A DNA stretch of 14,726 bases from Amoebophrya sp. AT5.2. Taxonomy: Eukaryota; Sar; Dinophyceae; Syndiniales; Amoebophryaceae. Within the stretch, counting starts at the first letter, position 1. The number at the start of each line of letters is the position of its first letter. Under the pieces are notes generated by a model that worked only from the letters and a program-made list of their open reading frames with translations, made no database searches and was not told the DNA's origin. Where the stretch lies: positions 1 to 14,726 of the forward strand of contig RXOD01005332.1 in NCBI GenBank assembly GCA_005223375.1, in the 5' to 3' direction. Shown here one piece after another: positions 8,424 to 14,726 of this stretch. Made by a program: the position numbers and the translations under genes.

Positions 8424-10090
8424 GGCTTCGATGTAGTTTTTCGATGCTCTTCTCGATTGAAGTTGAAGTTGTTGATGCGCCGCCTTTAATGGTTTTGCTG
8501 CAGGTCTGGCTGCTGCTCTGAGAGCTCTTGACTGGAACGCAGTTGATGTGTGTCCTCTGGGGCTCGGCGATCCTTTCCGGTACCACCGTCAATCGGTTCG
8601 GCACTAGTCCCAGGCGCAGAAGATGGATCCCTTCCCTTTGTAAGCTCGTTGCAAATAAATTTGAATTTCTATTTTTTTATACAGGCTGAAGTCCAGCTCC
8701 AGATTTTCTTTTTCGGCGTGCGACTTCCTTCGCACAGGCGACGGACTCGTAGCGATCATAGCACCGGGCGGACGAGAATCCCCGAAGCGCGAGACATCGT
8801 TTGCAGCCCTTTACCAACTCAGTCCTAAATCCCTTTAACACCATAAGAAACAAGGTAGTAGGTGAAAACTAGAGGAAAACCACGAAGTGGAGCATCACCA
8901 GAAAAATCACGTCAGCGTCACAAACGGCAATTCCAAGAGAGAGAGAGAGAGAGCTGGTGCGAGTACATACGGACGAGTACGGCGACAATTTTGGACGATG
9001 CCTCTACCTCGAAGTGTTTCCTCGTCAAGTCGGGAAAAAACCTTCGGCTACAAGTAGCACGAGCGAGGTCCTGGCTCGAACGGTTTTATTTTCCCTCGAC
9101 TTTTTTCGAAAATCGATGCTGATAGCCTGCACCAACATGCGTGGAAAACCGACTCCAATACACGAACTGAACATGCGTGCTTCCTCAGCACTTGCACGGG
9201 GGGCGTCCCTTTACTTACAGCATTACCGCGTTGCTGCCGTTACTAGGGCAGACGCCCAGCGCGACTCCAGTCATCGCGCTCCCCTTCCCTCCATTTTCGC
9301 GCCATCTCGTGGTCGCTACAGATCCAATCCACAAACAGATGGCGAGAAACGTAGCTCAACAGTCACTGTTGTTACAGCACCAAGTCATAACAACTCGGCG
9401 CAGCCAGTTAGCTTCGACGAAACGCAAAATGATGAGTCAGCAATTGTTCGTGAGGCAATTGTCGAAAAATTTGGAACCACAGGACGAGTCCTACGTTTAT
9501 TTTCGGTCGGGTGCAGCTGTAAGTAAGTGTAAAACGCGGAACGCAGCCGCTCTACGTGTTGGGCCCCTCTAACGCCCTTCGACTATCCCGCCCCGGGAAA
9601 ATGGTTCTTCACGTCGTCGCGGATTCCGCGTGCATGAAAGAAGAGCGAGCAGGTGGAGGGCTACGGGCTCACTTCGCTAAATTTCGCATTTTCTTGCGCA
9701 GCTAATTTCGCATCTAAATCTAATCAATCTGGAAGTCTTTCATATAGTCGTCAGTTCTTCAGACTCGGAGTTTGGATTTGGAGTAGTAGTTGCATCTGTA
9801 GATTCACAAAAATATTTTCGTTGGACCTTGCGCGAAGGCGCGACGGACCAAACGTACCGGAAGTAGATGCTGGCTGTTGGTACATTCGAATACAAGTGCA
9901 GGGGACGATTGTTGATACAGATACAAGGAGGGGGGAAGGGCCGCGGTGGCGACATCACTACTTCGTTTTTTACATCATCAACACTGTGGGGTTGAATTTG
10001 CTACAGTTTATCGAACCTCAGACCGGTGAACAACCTGAAATTGGGTGCACTTACTAATTTTTAATCGTTCCCTTAGTCCCAGCCGTCTCG
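8424..10090. other. Intergenic region between Kelch-BTB and kinase genes
   Basis: This 1.67-kb interval should hold the kinase 3' UTR and the Kelch-BTB promoter. A 55-codon minus frame starting at ATG 8844 could be a 5' exon of Kelch-BTB, but I could not join it convincingly. A plus-strand 189-codon frame (8957-9526) ends beside a donor-like GTAAGT at about 9520. It has no recognisable domain and I do not call it a gene. A plus frame at 9653-10057 is equally featureless. Confidence 0.45.
8937..8953 (+). repeat. (GA)n microsatellite
   Basis: An uninterrupted GA dinucleotide run of about eight and a half units lies in the intergenic region upstream of Kelch-BTB. It is likely polymorphic and has no evident role. 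Confidence 0.85.
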
Positions 10091-13000
10091 CTAGATGGGC
10101 GGCGCGAAGAAGTGATCGCTCGTCGCCCACCGGTCCTCGTCGCGACTGGGTCGTCGATGGTTCAGTATTTCCCGCGAGAGCGGCCGCCCCCGAAAACCGT
10201 ACCCGCCCCCGCCAACTGTGAGAGATTCATTGTTTCGTTGCCTCGTTCTTGTTTCCGTTTATGAAAGTTCTACGTCCATCTCCATTTTCCAGCACGTCTA
10301 TTTTCTTGAAGGAGTTAATATATCCGACAGCGCGCTCGACGCGAGTAAGAGGGCGGAGTACCAGCGGGTACAGGTTCAGTAGACTTTGCGAAGTTACATT
10401 TGGCACGAGTCAACGGTTGAAGCTTTATGCTGACGAGCGGGGGGAAAGTTAATTAATAAAATAGATACGTCCATCTCTGCTGGTCCCGTCTCGGCTCGAC
10501 AGCGCGCCGACGAGGTCTCTGGAGGGCGGCAGGCTATACGGGTGGTTGAACACCCCTGCCCAGTGGTCGTCCCACTCGTTCTCCGCCCCGCCCATCGGTG
10601 CGTGGTTTCGTCCCATCTGCCCTCCTCTCCCTGCTCCGCTCGTGTCGATGTGCGGCAGCACGCGCCCGTAGGTGTCCTCCAGCTGCGCGGTGACGTTGTT
10701 GCCGACTCCTAGGTGCTGCACCACCCCGCCGCCCACATCGCCGCGCCGGCCGTGCGAGGACCCCACGAGCTGGGAGCCTACCAAGTCGCCGGAGACGCCG
10801 CGCATCTTGCTGGAGACCGGGCCGTGCCCGTGCAGTCCCCCCGGGCCGTGGTGCCCCGACGAAGACATCTTTTTGCTGGAGGACTTCATGCCGTCCACCC
10901 GGCTCGTTGTGGTGCGCATGATCGCCTCGACGTCCGCATTCAGATTGGGGGCGTCGAGACTGTCCGCGGCCCCGCCCCCTCCTCCGGCGTCGCGGCCCAC
11001 GACCCCTAGGCCGCTCGGGTGCCCGTGCTGCCGCGAGCGGCTGGTGCTGCCCTTCGGCTTCTTCGCCTTCGTTCGGGTGGCGGAAGAGGAGCTCGCGGTT
11101 CCCGCCATCTCTGCGAAACTGCTGCCGCGCGAGCCGGGCCCGGCGTTGGAGGAGCCCGTGGCCTGGCTCGAACCGGTGACGGCGCCACCGCCGCCCGGGC
11201 CGCTCGCGTTACCCACGCCGGCGTTGCTCACGCCCATGCCCCCTAGCACATGCCCTCCCGAGGATCCAGCGGCCATGCCGTTTCCGGGTACGACGCCGTG
11301 CTGGCTCTGGGCCTGACCCGACTGCTGCGCCTGCTGCGACTGGGCCATCGAATGGCCGCCTATTCCGGTCTGAGGACCCATGGAATGCCCGATGCCCCCA
11401 CCGCCACCCATGTTCACGTCAAGCGGATGGCTGCCGCCGGGCGCGACGGCGCTCCCGAACTGGTATGGTTCCGTAGGAAACATGGGCCCGCCGCCCGTCC
11501 CGCCGTCGAAGTCCTCGCCACCGCGCTGGTAATCGTACTGGTAGTTGTCGCCGCCCGCGCCAGAGTAAAAGGCTGTTTTCGTACGTTGCTTGGTTGTTCC
11601 CAGAAGATAGAAGTAGACGCGCATGTAACTTGCAGGATTGAAACAAAGAGAGACCGCGCGACACAAAAGAGATTGGAATTGGTGAATCAAGTTTATAGGC
11701 AGTACGTGCGCTGGCATCGAACTTTTGCGGCGCGGGCGCGCCGTGACTTGTGCCTGGATTGCTGCGCGAGTACGGGGCTTCGAATCCTTCTGGGCGGTAG
11801 TACTCCTTACTCGGCTTGTGGTGCCCACTGGACGCCGACGGGTGCTGCTGCACCTGGTCGTGTCGGACGATATCGTTTACTTAGTTGTCACGGCTCTGAA
11901 ATTCAGAAAAATAGAGCTATGTAATTTTAAATTTGTTTCGAAGCAGTCACAAAACTCAGCTGATACGCTCTGCGGGTAGAATCCGTTGCTGGTGGCCGAC
12001 ATCCCTGGCTCGTTTAGCTGCCTGAACGTCGTGTTTCCGTCGTTGAAATTGTTCAGCTTCTTCTCTCGCCCGCGCTCCCTGCTCTTTCCCCGCTCGGGGC
12101 TGTCCATCTTCGTGGACTTCGGCCGCAACTCGTCGAACCTATAATGAACGGATGTCAGCTTTACTCATTCTTCTGCGCCGAGCGGCACTGCGCGCGATGG
12201 CGCACACGAGATACCCGACATCGAGGAGCGAGTAGTGGAGGCTATTTGCGATGGATGTACGTAAACGTATAGTAAGCCCAGATAAGAAAGTACATTGGAT
12301 GCGCAACGGCTTGCGCGCCGTCGAGGCGGTCTCGCGGTTCCATTTTCAAGACGCACTTCATGAAGTTCATCCATGACCGCTTCGGGATCTTCCCGACGTA
12401 CCTGTACACGAAATCCACCAAAACTTGCCGATCCCCGACGTGTGCATATCATGGTGAAAGAAAAAACTATCTAAGTTAAGTAAAGCAAGGACCTCTTTTC
12501 CAGCGTTTCTGGCTTGCTCATGTCGGGGAACTTGAGTCCCATGAAGCGGGGGTTCCGCATGAACATTTCCATTTGCTCTGGGGTGATGGCGCCTAGCATT
12601 TTCTGAATGATGAACAGCTGATCAATTTCCGTCTCGCCCGGGAACAGGGGTTGCCCGTCGAGGATTTCTCCCATAATACAGCCGATGGCCCACATGTCCA
12701 CGGGCTTCCCGTACCGGGTGGACCCCAACAGCAGCTCGGGAGCGCGGTACCACCTAGGATGATTGATGATTACTATAACCAGCAAAAGCAAAACCTGAAA
12801 GTATAATTTATCGTATAGACTTCTAGCATACATGAAGCACCTTGTCGCGACGTAGTCCGTGAGCTCGGAGGCGTTTTTGCTCATGGTTCGGGCGAAGCCA
12901 AAGTCGCAGAGCTTCAGCGTGCGATCCTCCATGTTCATCAGAAGGTTCTCCGGCTTAATGTCACGGTGGATAACGTCGTGCGCGTGACAGTACTCAATCG

Positions 13001-13587
13001 CCTTTACGAGCTGCCACACCACGACGGTGACCACATCCGGCTCGATTCCGTTGGGAAACATCTCCAGAACCTCGAGCAAATTCTTGTCCACAAACTCGAA
13101 AACGAGGTACCTTTTTTCGTTCGGGGGTGCACAGCGATGGAGGGACTGAGTCAACCCCCTACCCGCTGAGCTTCGATGGTATACAGGGCGTGGTAGCTAC
13201 GTCAATCTTCGACTGCCTGCGCTAGTGCCATCCACTGGACGGATTCGCAGCGAGAATTTGATTTGCTCAACACCTTGTGAAAACAATCACGCAAGCTTCA
13301 TGCACTAGTCGTTTACGCGGTCGTGAAGGTACAACGGATCCCTGATAGAGGTGGCTATACAGTTTTCCCTTTCGTCTGAACGCTTCCTTCAGCTGCACGA
13401 TGTTTTCTTGACGCAGCATGCGGAGCATTTTCACTTCTCGCAAAGTCGTCTTGCGCACGATGTCGTCGTCCTCACTCTCCTTGAACTTCTTGATGGCGAC
13501 CAGCTCGCCAGTTTCCTTGTTCTGGCATTTCAGCACCACTCCGTAGGCGCCCTCACCAACCACGCCGACAACTTCGTACTTATTCAT
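10091..13587 (-). CDS. CDKL: CDKL5-like Ser/Thr protein kinase, eight exons, about 804 aa
   Basis: A CMGC kinase of the cyclin-dependent-kinase-like family, whose members control cilium or flagellum length and microtubule-associated substrates in other eukaryotes. Exons: 13587-13361, 13110-12841, 12753-12493, 12401-12294, 12138-11967, 11853-11706, 11572-10469, 10215-10091, all GT-AG, totalling 2415 nt in frame. Kinase residues: glycine loop GEGAYG at 11-16, Lys33, helix-C Glu51 in [12 protein letters not shown] 124-126, DFG 145-147, activation TDY 160-162, then ATRWYRAPE. The catalytic domain ends near HPMF at 290. The N-terminus [20 protein letters not shown] aligns with human CDKL5 family starts. 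The remaining ~510 residues are Gly/Ser/His/Gln-rich and probably disordered. Last-exon choice: reading through instead of splicing at 10468 gives a 769-aa form ending RIYFIN with a stop at 10449. The spliced form ends DHFFAPPI. The kinase call is firm; the last junction is moderate. Confidence 0.93.
10271..10477. repeat. 12-bp direct repeat straddling the kinase last-intron donor
   Basis: TACGTCCATCTC (plus strand) occurs at 10271-10282 and 10466-10477, 195 bp apart. The second copy covers the end of kinase exon 7 and the GTA of the intron donor; the first lies inside the 253-bp intron 10468-10216. It resembles a target-site duplication bounding an inserted segment. Confidence 0.7.
12754..12840 (-). 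other. 87-bp frame-preserving intron in the kinase activation loop
   Basis: This GT-AG intron separates ATR from WYRAPE of the kinase. It is 29 codons long and has no in-frame stop, so retention would insert a hydrophobic stretch including [10 protein letters not shown] between Arg166 and Trp167. AGGTG is repeated at both junctions. The family alignment has no insert here, which is why I call it an intron. Confidence 0.88.
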
Positions 13588-14160
13588 GGCTTGTCCTTCT
13601 TGGTTCCGTTTCGGATTTTCAAATCGATGTCAAAATGAAGCGGTCCCGCAGCCGGCTCAAAATGCAGAAGCCCGTGGCTGTGCAGAGGACGAACGGGCGG
13701 CCATCGTTTGCATTTCCGAAGGTATCTCACTTTGCCTAAAATGGTGCTCAAGCAACTGGCCTACTTACGAAAAGGTAGGGACAAACAAGAGCTAAAGCAA
13801 AAGTATCTATTCGGTCTCGCAAAAAGAAAGTGGCGCGCTCCTGCGTGCGGAGGTCACAGGAACGTCACGAGTATCGGACGCCACCACGTAAATCCTTTCA
13901 CGCCACCGAAGAAGCACTCGACTTCCACTCGCATCTACAGCTCACTCTTTTTGTGGGGAACTCCGATGCTCAGCCTACTCTCGGTGGTGGAGAACGGCGA
14001 TTCATGACATCATGCTTGTGCCGCTCAGTGCTACCTCAGATCCGCGGGTGTGCGACACGAATTTCTCCTACCGCCCGTGGCGCGTCGATCGTCTTCCCTC
14101 TTTGTCATCGAAGTAGCAATTGTGTCATTTAGAAATCGAGGCTTAGCAGCAGCCTGCAGT
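13588..14160. other. Upstream region of the kinase gene
   Basis: Ordinary base composition and no recognisable gene. It should contain the kinase promoter and 5' UTR. At 13736-13750 the minus strand reads CCATTTTAGGCAAAG, which matches the 3' part of the spliced leader at 11 of 15 positions. That is too weak to call. Confidence 0.4.
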
Positions 14161-14726
14161 CGTGCTATCGAACACACGAAAGGACCACGAACCTAACACG
14201 CAGCACATCAGCGAGAAAGCAAACAGAAACGAGCAAAACGAAATCAGGGTCAAAGACGCTGGAACGGTGCTTGAAGTGGAGAAGGACAGAGCATGCAGGG
14301 CGGAAGCAGAGTAGTCGGGAGAGGGGCCAAAGCTGCAACGAGAACGCTAACGGAGGCAAGAAAACAAGGAAACAGGAAGGCCACAAGAGAGTATCGAAGA
14401 GGCGTCCAACAGCCGCTGACCGCGCGCAGAGGGCAAGTCACAAAATGAAAGCCCCACCGGGATGCACGCCCATGGGAAGCACGGTTGACCTCTGAAAAAT
14501 TTGACAGTGCGAACAACGTGGAGACAAGACCGATAAACGTGCGACACAAGACGCCACCGGGGGGGGGGCAACGGCGACAGCACGGAAGGGAAAGGCAAGA
14601 AGCAGGGAGCAAACAGCACACGACGCGCGGCAGCCACATAGCCACAAAGCAAACAACAGAAGAACACGCAGGACACAAGCCGACAAGGAATGGGAACGGA
14701 ACGACCGTAGGCACCCGGGGTAGCAA
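14161..14726. other. T-depleted (plus strand) compositional block at the right edge
   Basis: By hand count 14161-14700 holds about 38 T in 540 bases (7%), and 14521-14700 only 4 in 180. The change from ordinary sequence is abrupt near 14160. Because all stop codons contain T, and their complements contain A, long frames here arise on both strands without coding meaning. The minus 158-codon frame at 14250-14726 is an example. A run of ten G lies at 14559-14568. The nature of the block is unknown. Confidence 0.75.

Noticed and set aside
8957..9526. Plus-strand frame of 189 codons ending near a GTAAGT
   Set aside because: No domain, includes a GA microsatellite upstream, and opposes the orientation of all recognised genes. 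A donor-like site alone is not enough.
11250..11924. Plus-strand frame of 224 codons, and the 214-codon frame at 10672-11316
   Set aside because: They are antisense to the kinase tail exons. GC-rich low-complexity coding sequence leaves the opposite strand open.
14250..14726. Hydrophobic, Cys/Pro-rich minus frame of 158 codons running off the edge
   Set aside because: The block is depleted of A on the minus strand, so stop codons are rare in all frames. The apparent protein reflects composition.

Overview
The window looks like nuclear DNA of a dinoflagellate-lineage protist with a compact genome. Two things support this. An exact 20-nt match to bases 3-22 of the dinoflagellate trans-spliced leader lies at 2156-2175 (minus strand). 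The spliceosomal introns are short GT-AG introns, usually with a G directly after the 3' AG. A CDKL-type kinase fits a flagellated cell. The compact spacing would suit a small-genome syndinian such as Amoebophrya, but that is inference.

Four protein genes are recognisable, all on the minus strand and arranged head to tail, so read them from right to left. (1) 13587-10091: a CDKL5-like Ser/Thr kinase, eight exons, about 804 aa, with a long Gly/Ser-rich tail. (2) 8423-5732: a six-blade Kelch propeller fused to a BTB/BACK module, seven exons, 513 aa, probably a Cullin-3 substrate adaptor. (3) 4899-2682: a pepsin-family aspartic protease, about three exons, with a long disordered C-terminal tail. 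(4) 1924-1: a GH29 alpha-L-fucosidase with an N-terminal membrane anchor and a Cys-rich insert, running off the left edge. I assigned exons by translating the minus strand and joining phase-compatible GT-AG sites that restore known family sequence. The kinase and Kelch-BTB models close in frame through to their stops.

The fucosidase is the odd gene. Its coding sequence is uninterrupted for 1.9 kb, while its neighbours have an intron about every 200-350 coding bases. A relict spliced leader sits about 230 bp upstream of its ATG on the same strand, with a second, degenerate copy between. The simplest reading is a retroposed, formerly trans-spliced mRNA that re-entered the genome, possibly more than once.

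The introns are the second theme. In 10 of 14 placed introns the downstream exon begins with GT, so the 5' GT is duplicated at the 3' junction, and five sit exactly at a GTAC. This looks like target-site duplication from insertional intron gain.

The spaces between genes (2176-2681, 4900-5731, 8424-10090, 13588-14726) hold no gene I can support. The last ~560 bases are strikingly poor in T on the plus strand, which leaves reading frames open in a misleading way. I saw no tRNA, rRNA, CRISPR array or transposase. No pathway links the four genes; they look like neighbours rather than a functional operon.
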